A stretch of 64,000 nt of DNA from Sedimentibacter sp. SX930 (GCA_002155105.1 MUZD01000001.1:310001-374000); one strand, 5' to 3'. Positions 15,645 to 25,062 are shown, counted from the stretch's first letter. The notes: generated by a model from the letters alone, not told the origin. Translations and numbers: made by a program.

Positions 15645-17078
15645 TCAGACTATCTGATAGGTTCCGCGCAGTTCTTTTTCGTAAGGACCCATCTCGGCCA
15701 GATAATCCATCATGGCTTCGACTGCATGTTTTTCCAGATTCTTGTGTTCTTTTCCGAATTTCTTCGGAACGCCTTGGTTGGTCACATAGCTGACGTTGTA
15801 TTCTTTATCCGGGATGACTTCTTCGCCCGCGATGAATAGTTTTTGGACACGGGTGCCTTTCGGATTCTCCAGTTTCAGGTAAGCGTGCAAGCCCATCGCC
15901 CGCTTCAGGTAGCCGCCCATCTGATCAAATGGGTCCGCTGCGTAGGTGCTCTCGAGATTTTCTTCCAGCAGAGCGACTATTTCCGAACCAGTCAGGATAG
16001 CAGTTGAAATCGGCGGATCCATCGGAATGATCTGATACAATTCCCTCAGCGTCACCGGGCCTTTCAGGATCGGAACCCCGTAGCGCCAGCCGTTGGAGAA
16101 GGCCAGATCCGTTTTCGTGTGGTATAGGATTGCATCCAAGAGGAAATTGTCCATCGTCGTTTCAACGCTCCAGCCGCGGTGAAGCACTTTTTTGGTTTCG
16201 CCGACTTGGCGACCCAATTTTTCGCGGTAAGGGGCTAAAGCTTCATCGATCAAAGCTTTCATTTCGGCATCTTCGGGGATGTCCTCCGTGACCGGAATAA
16301 GTTGATGTTCGATGTTTTGGATCGCGCCGTCCTCAAGGGTCAGTTCGAGCGCTCCGAGGAAAGAGCCGTGCGAACCGGACTGGATGACTGCCGTTTCGCC
16401 TACTGTGACGATGTGTTCCTGACGGTTATGGGTGTGGCCGCTCAGACAAATCGCCACGCCTTCGACTTCGCTCATCAATTTCAGATCCTGCGGGAAACCG
16501 AGATGGGACAGGACGATGATCAGGTCGACTAATTTTTCCTTCAGTTCCGCCACATAGCCGGGCAGCTCCTCGCGGCCTAAAGTGAAGGAAAGACCTTCGC
16601 TGAAATGGGGCGGCATGGTTTTGTCGATGATGTTGCAGGCGATGCCGATTACGCCGATCGAAAGTTCGCCAACGGAGAGGATTTTATAGGGCTCGAACGC
16701 CAAATTGCCGCTTTCTTTTTCGTAGGCATTGATTGCGAGAATCGGATAATCCAACTGCTTTCCGATTTGTTTCAGGTTGGCCGGCCCGAAGCCGGTGTCC
16801 CAATGGAACGTCATGGCATCGAAACCGACTTCGTTCAGGATCGGCAGCATGTGCCAGCCTTTTGAATCGATCGCTTCATAAGTGCCGTGGATCGTGTCGC
16901 CGTTATCGAAAACGAGAGTCGGATTTTTGCTGCGGAAATCTTTGATCAGACTTTGGAGACGGGCATAGCCGCCAGCTTTGCGGAACGCCAGTTTTTCCTT
17001 TTCGTAGAACAGTTCGTTGTGAAGCTCCAAGTAGCTGTGGGTGTCGTTGATCTGAAGGATCGTCAATTTTTCCTGCAT
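15645..17078 (-). CDS. Bifunctional metallophosphatase/5'-nucleotidase family protein, SoxB-like active-site variant
   Basis: A 477-residue, two-domain protein. The calcineurin-like domain (about 1-270) has metal motifs LQINDTHSY, FDNGDTIHG, VLSHLGF and SGHTHNRQ. The 5'-nucleotidase C-terminal domain (about 290-477) has SNGWRYG, DPFDQMGGYL and YNVSYVTN. There is no signal peptide, unlike secreted UshA-type enzymes, so it should be cytosolic. The usual GNHE motif is replaced by MTFHWDTGFG: the Asn is lost, the His kept, and a Trp follows it, as in the GHWE motif of SoxB thiosulfohydrolases. The ATG has AAAGGTGG upstream. The substrate is uncertain: nucleotides, or something else given the variant site. 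Confidence 0.85.
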   Translation of the reverse strand: MQEKLTILQINDTHSYLELHNELFYEKEKLAFRKAGGYARLQSLIKDFRSKNPTLVFDNGDTIHGTYEAIDSKGWHMLPILNEVGFDAMTFHWDTGFGPANLKQIGKQLDYPILAINAYEKESGNLAFEPYKILSVGELSIGVIGIACNIIDKTMPPHFSEGLSFTLGREELPGYVAELKEKLVDLIIVLSHLGFPQDLKLMSEVEGVAICLSGHTHNRQEHIVTVGETAVIQSGSHGSFLGALELTLEDGAIQNIEHQLIPVTEDIPEDAEMKALIDEALAPYREKLGRQVGETKKVLHRGWSVETTMDNFLLDAILYHTKTDLAFSNGWRYGVPILKGPVTLRELYQIIPMDPPISTAILTGSEIVALLEENLESTYAADPFDQMGGYLKRAMGLHAYLKLENPKGTRVQKLFIAGEEVIPDKEYNVSYVTNQGVPKKFGKEHKNLEKHAVEAMMDYLAEMGPYEKELRGTYQIV

Positions 17079-17284
17079 AGGGATCCACCTTTCTGGACGA
17101 AATGTGACAGTAGCATTGGTTATATTATTGTTTCCATTCTAACACTCTGTGCGGAGGATACCGATTGATATGCCCTGGACCGTAGAGGCTGAATCGTGAA
17201 ACTGAATCGAAAACGCAATTTCAGCGCAGAACTGTGTTAGAATTTGGATATATAAATGGATGGAACAGGGGAGGCGTTCGGGTT

Positions 17285-18208
17285 TTGGATGTTGGGGTTG
17301 TATTTGGTAGGATGATCATGTTGGTGTTGATCATGTTTGTGGGCTATCTAGCGACGGTCATGAAGGTTTTCGACAAGCACGCGAACGCCAATTTTGCGGC
17401 ATTGATCACCTATGTCACGGTGCCGGCACTCGTCATCGCATCGGTGGAAGGCGCAGGTGAGGTGGGTACGAAATCGGACACGCTCTTTGTTTTGTTGACC
17501 GCGACGCTGATGTATCTTTTCACGGTCGGATTGGCCAAGTTCAGTCCCAAACTGTTCCGAGCGGATAAAGAAACGGAAGGAATCATCGAGTTCCTGACCA
17601 TCTTCACGAACAATGGCTTCATGGGGCTGCCGGTCGTTCAGGCCATTTTCGGCACAGGCGCGCTTTTTTATGCCTCGCTGTACGGCATCCCCAACAACCT
17701 GTTGATCTACTCTTTGGGTGTCTTTCTGATTGCGAAAGGCTCGAAAAAATCGCGGGCGAACTGGAAAGCGATCCTGCTGAATCCCGGCAACCTCGCTTCG
17801 CTGTTCGCGGTTTTCGTTTTCTTGTTCGACATCAAATTGCCGGCGTTGGTGATGGACACCGCCACCAGCATCGGAAACATTACGTCCCCCTTGGCAATGA
17901 TCATCATCGGCGCATCATTGGCCGACATCGATATCCTAGGCGCCTTCAAGGAATGGAAAATCTATCTGTTTGCGTTCTATCGTATGATTGTGATTCCACT
18001 TTTCCTTTGGTGGGCTTTGAAGGGCATCCTGACGAACCCGACCATGCTGGGGATCCTTGTGATCATCGCCGCCATGCCCGGCCCGGCGATGGCTGTGGCG
18101 CTTTCCATGCAGTACGGAGGCAACACGGCCTTCTCAACGCGCTACGTTTTCATTTCGACACTGCTATCGGTGTTCACGATCCCGCTGTTGGCGGCGCTGC
18201 TGTTTTGA
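17285..18208 (+). CDS. AEC (auxin efflux carrier) family transporter
   Basis: About 307 residues with ten hydrophobic spans in two halves separated by a cytosolic loop (LIAKGSKKSRANWKA). The family motif FTNNGFMGLPVVQAIFG is clear, and AAMPGPAMAVALSMQYGGN marks the second half. Members move organic acids such as malate, or other carboxylates. The likely start is TTG at 17285, 10 nt after AGGGGAGG; the frame is open upstream but starts with non-membrane residues. It is divergent from the metallophosphatase gene. Substrate not deducible. Confidence 0.85.
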   Translation: MDVGVVFGRMIMLVLIMFVGYLATVMKVFDKHANANFAALITYVTVPALVIASVEGAGEVGTKSDTLFVLLTATLMYLFTVGLAKFSPKLFRADKETEGIIEFLTIFTNNGFMGLPVVQAIFGTGALFYASLYGIPNNLLIYSLGVFLIAKGSKKSRANWKAILLNPGNLASLFAVFVFLFDIKLPALVMDTATSIGNITSPLAMIIIGASLADIDILGAFKEWKIYLFAFYRMIVIPLFLWWALKGILTNPTMLGILVIIAAMPGPAMAVALSMQYGGNTAFSTRYVFISTLLSVFTIPLLAALLF

Positions 18209-18223
18209 GCGGCACATATGCAC

Positions 18224-18268
18224 AAAGAACGCCCATTCCGCACGGTTCGCGGAATGGGCGTTCTTTTT
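18224..18268. terminator. Bidirectional terminator
   Basis: A 17-bp perfect stem AAGAACGCCCATTCCGC / GCGGAATGGGCGTTCTT with T tract, between convergent AEC and ECF S-component genes. Confidence 0.92.
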
Positions 18269-18340
18269 GACACCAACTGAGCAACAAAAGCGCTCAAGCA
18301 ACAAAACCTTGAGCAGGTCCGTTGAATGCGCGCACATTCG

Positions 18341-18838
18341 TCATTTCAATTTCTTCGTGATGTAAGGATTCAACCAACGATACAAGAGGGTGGACAAGAA
18401 AGCCCCGACGAGACCCTGCGCAATGTTCAGCGGGAATGAAGCGATCGCGGCACCGAACCCGAAAAGGATCGTGTCCCCGATGGCGTATCCGATCGCCATC
18501 CAGATACCGGCGATCACCGTGGCAACCAGCGGCTTCTTGTGATCCATTTTCTGGAACAACCAGCCGGCAAAGAATCCTTCCAAACCTTTCACGACAAAAG
18601 TGATCGGTGCATAGAAGGCATAGCCAGCGAACAGGTCGGCCAACATGCTGCCGAGTGATCCAACGAAGAAGCCTGCGCTGCCTCCGAAGGATAGACCGGC
18701 CAACAGGAGCACCATGTCTCCCAAGTTAACGTAGCCGAAAGGAATCGGGATGCGGAACAATAAAGTCATGACGACGGTAAACGCCATAAATAAGGCCAAA
18801 ATAACCAATCTGTAAGTACTGTTTTTTTCAGTTTTCAT
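18341..18838 (-). CDS. ECF transporter S component, probably for pyridoxine (PdxU2-like)
   Basis: A 165-residue membrane substrate-binding subunit with six hydrophobic spans. Family features are IPFGYVNLGDMVLLLAG and GFFVGSLGSMLADLFAGY, followed by PITFVVKGLEGFFAGWL. It would use a shared ECF ATPase/T module encoded elsewhere. Gene choice: ATG at 18838 with GGAGGAGAG upstream. It is divergent from a pyridoxine kinase gene, and in Firmicutes the S component next to pdxK is the vitamin B6 type, so B6 uptake is a context-based inference. Confidence 0.82.
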   Translation of the reverse strand: MKTEKNSTYRLVILALFMAFTVVMTLLFRIPIPFGYVNLGDMVLLLAGLSFGGSAGFFVGSLGSMLADLFAGYAFYAPITFVVKGLEGFFAGWLFQKMDHKKPLVATVIAGIWMAIGYAIGDTILFGFGAAIASFPLNIAQGLVGAFLSTLLYRWLNPYITKKLK

Positions 18839-19007
18839 GCAACTCTCCTCCAAGCATTATTTTTTATTATAGCCCTTATGCAAAAGTTTGCACTCTTTTT
18901 CTCATCGTTTTCACAATAATTTCCAAAATGATGGAAAAATGAGAAAATCCAATGAAAAGATGATAGAATGGGAATAATTGAGTTTTTAAAGTTAAGGGGT
19001 GAAGCAT

Positions 19008-19871
19008 TTGAGTCAACCAAGAGTATTGATTATCCAAGATATTTCCGCCAGTTGCCGCATTTCGATGAACGTGGCGGTTCCTGTAGTGAGCTGCCTGGAC
19101 AATTGGGTGAGCATCCTGCCGACAGCACTGCTGTCCACCCATACAGGTAAAGAATTTGAAGGCTATACCTTTTTGGATCTGACCCAGGAAATGGGCGGCA
19201 TCCTGCAGCATTGGCAGTCTTTGGGCATCAAGTTCGATGGCATCCTGATCGGCTATCTGGGTTCGCGTCAGCAAATCAACATCGTACGCGAGATTATCCA
19301 TACATTTGCGGCCGAAGATGCCCACATCATTCTTGATCCGGCGATGGGCGACCAAGGCGTGCTGTATCCGGGATTCACGCTGGAATATGTGGATGAAATG
19401 GCGGCACTCTGCAATGAAGCGACTGTAATCACGCCGAACGTGACCGAAGCCTGCTTTTTGACGAAACAGCCCATTTTGAAGAAACCCTACGCTGAATCGG
19501 AAGTGTCTGAACTTCTTGCCGACTTGCGCGCTTTGAACCCGAATAATGTTGTGCTGACGGGGGTTTCCTTGGAATCGGAAACGATAGGTGCTGTCTGCGT
19601 CAGCCAAAGCGAGCCTGAAGCGCATTATGCCTTCGCGAAACATTTTCCCGGCCACTATGACGGCGCGGGAGACTTGTTCACAAGTGTCGTTGGCGGTTTG
19701 CTTTTCCAGAACCTGCCGCTGACCGTAGCCACCGAAACTGCCGTTCGATACAACAGCATGGTGATTGAACGCACCCTGAAAAGCGGACGCGAATTGCACT
19801 ATGGCGTCCAATTCGAGACGGACCTACCGTATCTGATCGAACAGTTGCGTAAATACAAACCAGCTGAATAG
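19008..19871 (+). CDS. pdxK: Pyridoxine/pyridoxal/pyridoxamine kinase
   Basis: A 287-residue ribokinase-fold enzyme that phosphorylates vitamin B6 forms. Visible are VLIIQDISASCRISM at the N-terminus, LGSRQQI, HIILDPAMGDQGVLYPGF, ITPNVTEACFL, and the anion-hole/catalytic motif HYDGAGDLFTSVVGG with the catalytic Asp in GAGD. The start is most likely TTG at 19008, 6 nt after AAGGGGTG; a GTG at 18999 overlaps that ribosome binding site. It is divergent from the ECF S-component gene, making a B6 uptake and trapping pair. Confidence 0.9.
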   Translation: MSQPRVLIIQDISASCRISMNVAVPVVSCLDNWVSILPTALLSTHTGKEFEGYTFLDLTQEMGGILQHWQSLGIKFDGILIGYLGSRQQINIVREIIHTFAAEDAHIILDPAMGDQGVLYPGFTLEYVDEMAALCNEATVITPNVTEACFLTKQPILKKPYAESEVSELLADLRALNPNNVVLTGVSLESETIGAVCVSQSEPEAHYAFAKHFPGHYDGAGDLFTSVVGGLLFQNLPLTVATETAVRYNSMVIERTLKSGRELHYGVQFETDLPYLIEQLRKYKPAE

Positions 19872-19913
19872 AGAAATTTTTTCAAGAATTTTTTCGGAAA
19901 GAGGCGTGAGAAA

Positions 19914-20831
19914 ATGAAGATAGAAACTGTCGCCATCATCGGATTGGGTGCTCTAGGGATCCTCTACGGCAATCATTTCACGAAAGCCATCGGAAAGGAC
20001 TGCGTGCGCATAGTCGTCAACAAAGAGCGGATGGCGCGCTACCAAGAACAAGGCATTTCCTTCAACGGAGAGCCATGCGATTTCCAATACGTAGACGAAA
20101 CGGATGCCAGTCTGGAACCTGCAGACTTGGTCATTCTGGCGGTGAAGGGGACCCAATTGGATGAAGCAATCAAAACCGCCCGCAACCAAGTCGGACCGGA
20201 GACGACGATCATTTCGGTCCTGAACGGCATTGCCAGCGAGGAAGTCATCGGCGCAACATTCGGCGATGAGAAAGTCATCCACTGCGTAGCCCAAGGAATG
20301 GACGCGCTGCGCAACGGCAACGATGTGAAATCTGTGCATATCGGCGAACTGCGGATCGGCCTCGACGCCATGGAAAAACAGGTGCGTTTGGATGCGGTGG
20401 CGGCTTTCTTCGAAGAAACGGCTTTGCCGCATGTAGTCGAAGCGGATATCCTGCACCGCATGTGGGCAAAATTCATGCTGAATGTCGGCGTGAACCAAGT
20501 GCTGATGGTGAAGGAAGGCACTTTCCGCGACATCCACAAAGAGGGACCAACCCGCAATCTGATGATCGCCGCCATGCGTGAAGTCCTGCCGATTGCCCAG
20601 AAGGAAGGCGTCAACCTGACGGAAACCGATTTGGAGAATGATTTGGCGATCATCGACGGACTGACGCCGCTGGGAATGCCATCGATGCGCCAGGATGGCA
20701 TTGCGAAACGGCCTTCAGAGGTCGAACTTTTTTCCGGCACCATCCTGAAAAAAGCTAAAAAGTACGGATTGCCTGCCCCAACGAACCAGTACCTCTACGA
20801 CCAGGTCCAAGCTATCGAAGCAACATACTGA
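19914..20831 (+). CDS. Ketopantoate reductase family protein (PanE/ApbA)
   Basis: A 305-residue NADPH-dependent 2-oxoacid reductase-like protein. It has Rossmann motif VAIIGLGALGILYG (GxGxxG-type), LAVKGTQLDEA, ISVLNGIASEEVIG, the catalytic Lys in MWAKFMLNVGVNQ, and the C-terminal PSMRQDGIAKRPSEVELFSG. AGAGGCGTG precedes the ATG. Pantothenate synthesis genes are not nearby, and many Lactobacillales paralogues of this length have other or unknown substrates, so I do not assign panE itself. Confidence 0.85.
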   Translation: MKIETVAIIGLGALGILYGNHFTKAIGKDCVRIVVNKERMARYQEQGISFNGEPCDFQYVDETDASLEPADLVILAVKGTQLDEAIKTARNQVGPETTIISVLNGIASEEVIGATFGDEKVIHCVAQGMDALRNGNDVKSVHIGELRIGLDAMEKQVRLDAVAAFFEETALPHVVEADILHRMWAKFMLNVGVNQVLMVKEGTFRDIHKEGPTRNLMIAAMREVLPIAQKEGVNLTETDLENDLAIIDGLTPLGMPSMRQDGIAKRPSEVELFSGTILKKAKKYGLPAPTNQYLYDQVQAIEATY

Positions 20832-20867
20832 GAGAACGGATTACCGGCCTTCGCAGGCGAAGGCATC

Positions 20868-20892
20868 AAGCCCTCGCCTGCGGGGGCTTTTG
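20868..20892 (+). terminator. Terminator after the PanE-like gene
   Basis: AAGCCC..GGGGCTTTT, nested in a larger stem CGCAGGCGAAGGC / GCCCTCGCCTGCG that begins at 20852. Confidence 0.75.
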
Positions 20893-20942
20893 CATTGTTG
20901 CTGAGGTTTCAGGCAGCGCTGGATGATTTTTGGCGAGCCCAA

Positions 20943-21092
20943 CTCCGGCGGGGCCCTCCTCGCCGGAGGTCAGAGAGCTGTGGGATGCCGATCTCCGGCG
21001 AAGCCGCTGTGGTCGGAGGTGATGATCACTATCGATGCTTTCCTCCGGCGGAAGGACTCCTGCCCGGAGCTGGCCAGCTCCAATGAAAAGAA
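20943..21092. repeat. Three-unit hairpin array, 50-nt period
   Basis: CTCCGGCG begins at 20943, 20993 and 21043, exactly 50 nt apart. Each is followed about 13 nt later by a complementary CGGAG (unit 1: perfect CTCCGGCG/CGCCGGAG; units 2 and 3 shorter), so each unit can fold. The rest of the units is diverged. A 14-base piece, CTCCGGCGAAGCCG (unit 2), recurs alone at 53853. The surrounding 363-bp gap between the PanE-like gene and pepF has no supported gene; a TATAAT at 21137 probably belongs to the pepF promoter. Confidence 0.6.
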
Positions 21093-21194
21093 ACCGCTCA
21101 CCAGGGTACAGCACGACGCCGGCCGCATTTTTTTGTTATAATGGAAGCATTCATTTAACATTCGTCAAAAGCACGAGTAAAAGGAGCAAAAATC

Positions 21195-23003
21195 ATGACA
21201 CAAGAACAACTGAAAAACCGCGCGGACGTCCCTGAGGCATTGACTTGGGATGTGACCGCCCTTTATACAACACGAGCAGACTTCGATGCAGCTTTGAATG
21301 GTCTAAAAGCTGCAACAGCAACCTTTGCAACGACGTACGAAGGCAAACTCACGGACGCCAAAACGATCCTTGCCGCAATCAAGGAATACGAAAGGCTCAT
21401 CGAAACCGCGACATTGGCGGATCACTATGCGATGATGCCGGAAGCGACCGACCTGACCGATCCGGACAACGTCGAGCTGTCCCGCCAAACGGCGAACGCG
21501 ATGGCGGACATAAGCGCCCAACTGACATTCTTTGAATCGGAACTGATCGGCTGTGACGCCGCTGTCCTCGATCAGGTCGTTTCGGAAGAAGCGCGTTTCG
21601 CTTCCTATATCCGCCACATCAAGAAAAACAAAAGCATCCAGCTGGCGCCCGAAGTTGAAAAAGCATTGGCCCAGTTGGCCCCGACCTTGGATGCGCCGAG
21701 CGCCATCTATGAGCAGGCCCGCCTTGGTGATATGGACTTCGGCACCTTCACGGCCGACGGGAAGGAATATCCGCTAAGCTTCGTGCTCTATGAGGATTAC
21801 TACATGTACCATGACGATACGGCGATCCGTCGGGCGGCTTTCGACAAATTCTCCGCTGTCCTCAGCGATTACGAGAACGTGGTCGCAACTGCCTATTATA
21901 CCCAGCTGCAGAAGGAAAAGACGCTGGCGACGATGCGCGGTTTCGATTCCGTGATCGACTATCTGCTTTACGGTCAGGAAGTGACTCGGGAGCTGTATGA
22001 CCGTCAAATCGACACGATCATGAACGACCTAGCGCCGGTGATGCAGAAATACATCACGCATCTGAAGGAAATACGCGGGCTGGACAAAATGACCTACGCC
22101 GACTTGAAAATCGCGCTGGATCCGGAATATTCGCCGCAAGTTTCGATCGAAGAGTCGCAGACGATGGTGGAGGATGCCATAGCGGTATTGGGCCAGGACT
22201 ATACGGATCGGATCATGCAGGCTTATCCGGAGCGTTGGATCGATTTTGCCCAGAATATCGGTAAATCGACAGGTGGATTCTGCACGAGCCCTTACGGCAC
22301 GCACCCGTACATCCTGATGTCATGGGCGAACCAACTTTCGGACGTCTACACGCTGATCCATGAATTGGGCCATGCCGGACAGATGATCTTGTCGAACGAA
22401 AACAACAGCATCCTCGGATCGGAGCCATCGTTGTACCTGATCGAAGGTCCATCCACCTTCAATGAACTGCTGTTGACGGAGTCATTGGCACGCAAGAGCA
22501 CGGATGCGCGCATGCAGCGATTCGCTTTGACGAAGATGCTTTCCGATACCTATTTCCACAATTTCGTCACACACTTGCTGGAAGCAGCCTATCAAAGGGA
22601 AGTCTACGATTTGATCGACGCGGGCAAGAGCTTCGATGCCGGCAAATTGAGCGAAATCAAACGGAGCGTGCTGGAGCGATTCTGGGGTGATGCTGTGGAA
22701 ATCAACGCCGGAGCGGAGCTGACATGGATGCGCCAGATCCATTACTACATGGGCCTGTATTCCTATACCTATTCGGCCGGTCTGACGATCGCGACGCAAG
22801 CCTTCCTGCGCGTCAAAACGGAAGGTGAACCGGCTGTCGGAAAATGGTTGGAATTCCTGGCTCTAGGGGACCAATTGGAAGCCGCAGAAGCAGCAGCCTT
22901 GGCAGGCGTGGACATCAAAACAGATCAGGCGCTGCAAGATACGATCCATTATTTGGATGAAGCGGTCGATCAAATCATCACACTAAGCAAAGAACTTGCT
23001 TAA
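21195..23003 (+). CDS. pepF: Oligoendopeptidase F (M3B metallopeptidase)
   Basis: A 602-residue cytosolic zinc peptidase that cleaves short peptides of roughly 7-17 residues. The zinc motif LIHELGHAGQM (HExxH) lies near residue 390, with the third ligand Glu downstream in IEGPSTFNELLL. The N-terminal region has PEALTWDVTALY, characteristic of PepF. KKNKSIQLAPEVEKAL and FTADGKEYPLSFVLYEDYYM are also typical. The length is normal and AAAGGAGC precedes the ATG. The downstream ywbE start is 13 nt after the stop. Confidence 0.95.
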   Translation: MTQEQLKNRADVPEALTWDVTALYTTRADFDAALNGLKAATATFATTYEGKLTDAKTILAAIKEYERLIETATLADHYAMMPEATDLTDPDNVELSRQTANAMADISAQLTFFESELIGCDAAVLDQVVSEEARFASYIRHIKKNKSIQLAPEVEKALAQLAPTLDAPSAIYEQARLGDMDFGTFTADGKEYPLSFVLYEDYYMYHDDTAIRRAAFDKFSAVLSDYENVVATAYYTQLQKEKTLATMRGFDSVIDYLLYGQEVTRELYDRQIDTIMNDLAPVMQKYITHLKEIRGLDKMTYADLKIALDPEYSPQVSIEESQTMVEDAIAVLGQDYTDRIMQAYPERWIDFAQNIGKSTGGFCTSPYGTHPYILMSWANQLSDVYTLIHELGHAGQMILSNENNSILGSEPSLYLIEGPSTFNELLLTESLARKSTDARMQRFALTKMLSDTYFHNFVTHLLEAAYQREVYDLIDAGKSFDAGKLSEIKRSVLERFWGDAVEINAGAELTWMRQIHYYMGLYSYTYSAGLTIATQAFLRVKTEGEPAVGKWLEFLALGDQLEAAEAAALAGVDIKTDQALQDTIHYLDEAVDQIITLSKELA

Positions 23004-23016
23004 GAAAGAGGAATTT

Positions 23017-23220
23017 ATGGACGGAAAACTTAGAAAAAACATCAAAATCGGCGCTTTGGTCGACATCGTCTTGAAGAAAGACCAACGCACCGGGAAATTG
23101 ACAAGAGGGCATGTGAAACGGCTGTTGACGAACAGCCCCAATCATCCGCACGGCATCAAAGTCATGCTGGTTGAAGGCGACCAAGTCGGCCGCGTGCAAC
23201 AGATCGTGGACGAGGCATAA
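23017..23220 (+). CDS. YwbE family protein
   Basis: A 67-residue basic protein, MDGKLRKNIKIGALVDIVLK followed by DQRTGKLTRGHVKRLLT and HPHGIKVMLVEGDQVGRVQ. It matches the YwbE family, a small KOW-like fold of unknown function found in Firmicutes and other bacteria. The ATG at 23017 follows AAAGAGGAA. The gap from pepF is 13 nt, so it is probably co-transcribed. Confidence 0.85.
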   Translation: MDGKLRKNIKIGALVDIVLKKDQRTGKLTRGHVKRLLTNSPNHPHGIKVMLVEGDQVGRVQQIVDEA

Positions 23221-23308
23221 ATTGGATTAGAAAATGAGAAAAAGATCGATTGATCGCTACTTTTCTCAGAAAAAAGAACCAGATGAAAATCCGATGATAG
23301 TTTTTTTG

Positions 23309-23337
23309 TTGACAGTTCTTTTCAAATCTTATATTAT
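23309..23337 (+). promoter_or_regulatory. Sigma-A promoter of the T-box leader
   Basis: TTGACA (23309-23314), 17-nt spacer, TATTAT (23332-23337): near consensus, placing transcription start shortly before the T-box stem I. Confidence 0.8.
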
Positions 23338-23354
23338 GATTTCATACCACAACT

Positions 23355-23616
23355 GAATAGAACAAAGTCAGTGATGAAGAGAGTAGATTTGAATATTTTC
23401 TCCAGCGAGCCGGGACAGAGTGGAAGCCCAGCAGTAAAATATCAAATTGAAGCGCACTTCGGATGACGAAAAGGTGAACGTTCAGTAGCCTTTTACGCAA
23501 TTTATGCGTTATTTTAATCGAGGTGGATTTGTTGTTTCGCAACAGATCAACTAGAGTGGTACCGCGGAATCAAACATTGACCCGTCTCTTGTAGCAATAC
23601 AAGGGGCGGATTTTTT
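23355..23616 (+). promoter_or_regulatory. T-box riboswitch upstream of an amino-acid ABC transporter
   Basis: Stem I begins with GTGATGAAGAGAGTAG, carries the distal block CCAGCGAGCCGGGACAGAG, and returns through AAATTGAAGCGCACTTC. The T-box sequence AGAGTGGTACCGCGG is at 23553-23567. A competing terminator, CCGTCTCTTGT / ACAAGGGGCGG plus T6, ends at 23616. The UGGU in the T-box predicts a tRNA with discriminator A. The specifier lies in the TGAAGCGCA strand. By eye AGC (Ser) or CGC (Arg) are possible, and the discriminator argues against Ser. Uncharged tRNA binding should allow expression of the downstream transporter. Confidence 0.95.
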
Positions 23617-23675
23617 ATACCCTAAAAGACCGCATCAATCATAGCAATCATAATAAAGAAGGAGAATGCAAGCAA

Positions 23676-24347
23676 ATGAATTTAGATTTTATTCAGAAAT
23701 ACACAGACGTACTTCAGACCTACATGCCGATTTACTTGCAAGGCGCCGGGTATACAATCTCACTTTCCATCAGTTCAATCATTATAGGGGTAATATTGGG
23801 TACAGGGTTGGCATTGATGAGGATGTCACCGAACAAGATACTTCAAAAACTGGCTTACGGTTATATTCAGATCATCCGAGGGACCCCGCTGCTTGTGCAG
23901 TTGTTTATCATCTATTACGGATTGTATGTCATCAACATCGAACTGCCGGACTTCCTGTCAGGGGTCATCGCCATCTCGATCAACTCAGCGGCTTATATCG
24001 CTGAAATCATCCGTTCCGGTATCCAAGCGGTCGACAAAGGCCAGATGGAAGCAGCCCGTTCCATCGGGATGAGCAAGCGTTTGGCCATGCAGAAAATCAT
24101 TTACCCGCAAGCGGTCAAAAATATCCTGCCGGCGTTGGGGAACGAGGTCGCAACACTGATCAAGGAAACATCCATCGTGTCCGTGCTGGGACTGCGGGAC
24201 TTAATGTTCGCATCCGACATCGTCCGCGGAGCAACCTTTATGCCATTCTTCCCGTTGGTGATAGTCGCCGTGATTTACTTCATCCTGACGACATCCGTTT
24301 CGAAGTTAGTGGATATGCTAGAAAGGAAGATGAAACAAAGTGATTAA
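23676..24347 (+). CDS. Polar amino-acid ABC transporter permease (HisM/GlnP family)
   Basis: A 223-residue inner-membrane permease with five spans. The family start [20 protein letters not shown], the [20 protein letters not shown] motif and the EAA loop [22 protein letters not shown] (ATPase docking) are all visible. An AAGGAG ribosome binding site precedes the ATG. It is the first gene after the T-box leader, and the ATPase start overlaps its end by 8 nt. Confidence 0.93.
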   Translation: MNLDFIQKYTDVLQTYMPIYLQGAGYTISLSISSIIIGVILGTGLALMRMSPNKILQKLAYGYIQIIRGTPLLVQLFIIYYGLYVINIELPDFLSGVIAISINSAAYIAEIIRSGIQAVDKGQMEAARSIGMSKRLAMQKIIYPQAVKNILPALGNEVATLIKETSIVSVLGLRDLMFASDIVRGATFMPFFPLVIVAVIYFILTTSVSKLVDMLERKMKQSD

Positions 24348-25062
24348 AACAGAAAATCTTACCAAATCATTTGGCGATAAAGAAGTATTGAAGGGCATAA
24401 CGGAAGAAATCCAAGCTGGCGAAGTGGTCGTCATCATCGGCCCATCCGGATCTGGAAAGAGCACGTTTCTCCGGTGCCTGAACCTTTTGGAAGAACCTAG
24501 CTCAGGAGAAGTGATTTTCGAAGAGCAGGTCATCAATAAAAAAGAGACGAACATCGATGCAATCCGCACAAAGATGGGGATGGTGTTCCAAAGCTTCAAT
24601 CTCTTCCCGCATTTGACGGTCTTGGAGAACATCACCATCGGGCCGACTCAAATAAAGAAAGTACCAAAAGAACAAGCGGAAGCAATCGCCATGAAGTTGT
24701 TGGCGCGCACGGGCATGACTGAAAAAGCGAATGTCTATCCGAAATCCTTATCCGGCGGCCAGCAACAACGGATCGCAATCGCACGAGCTTTGGCGATGGA
24801 ACCCAAAATGATGCTATTCGATGAGCCGACATCGGCCCTTGATCCGGAAATGGTCGGGGAAGTATTGCAGGTAATGAAAGACTTGGCGCTTGAAGGGATG
24901 ACCATGGTTGTGGTAACGCACGAAATGGGATTCGCGAAGGAAGTGGGGGACCGCATCCTCTTCATGGATGGCGGGTATATCGTGGAACAAGGAACGCCGG
25001 AACAAGTTTTCGACAATCCGCAAAATGAGCGTACAAAGGACTTTTTGTCAAAAGTCCTATAA
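24340..25062 (+). CDS. Polar amino-acid ABC transporter ATP-binding protein (GlnQ family)
   Basis: A 240-residue nucleotide-binding subunit. Walker [16 protein letters not shown] (about 33), [17 protein letters not shown] (Q-loop), signature [15 protein letters not shown], Walker [15 protein letters not shown] and switch [10 protein letters not shown] are all intact. The start is GTG at 24340 ([12 protein letters not shown]), overlapping the permease gene by 8 nt. It works with the preceding permease and the following binding lipoproteins. Confidence 0.95.
   Translation: MIKTENLTKSFGDKEVLKGITEEIQAGEVVVIIGPSGSGKSTFLRCLNLLEEPSSGEVIFEEQVINKKETNIDAIRTKMGMVFQSFNLFPHLTVLENITIGPTQIKKVPKEQAEAIAMKLLARTGMTEKANVYPKSLSGGQQQRIAIARALAMEPKMMLFDEPTSALDPEMVGEVLQVMKDLALEGMTMVVVTHEMGFAKEVGDRILFMDGGYIVEQGTPEQVFDNPQNERTKDFLSKVL

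Noticed and set aside
17234-17284. Upstream ATG start for the AEC transporter
   Set aside because: The extra 17 residues are not membrane-like and overlap the AGGGGAGG ribosome binding site that serves the TTG at 17285.
18876-19811. Long minus-strand frame (about 311 codons) opposite pdxK
   Set aside because: No ribosome binding site, His/Arg/Phe-rich composition typical of antisense reading, and it lies fully under a well-supported kinase gene.
20039-20743. Minus-strand frame of 234 codons inside the PanE-like gene
   Set aside because: Ser/Met/Arg-rich shadow with no domain; the plus strand has clear Rossmann and catalytic motifs.
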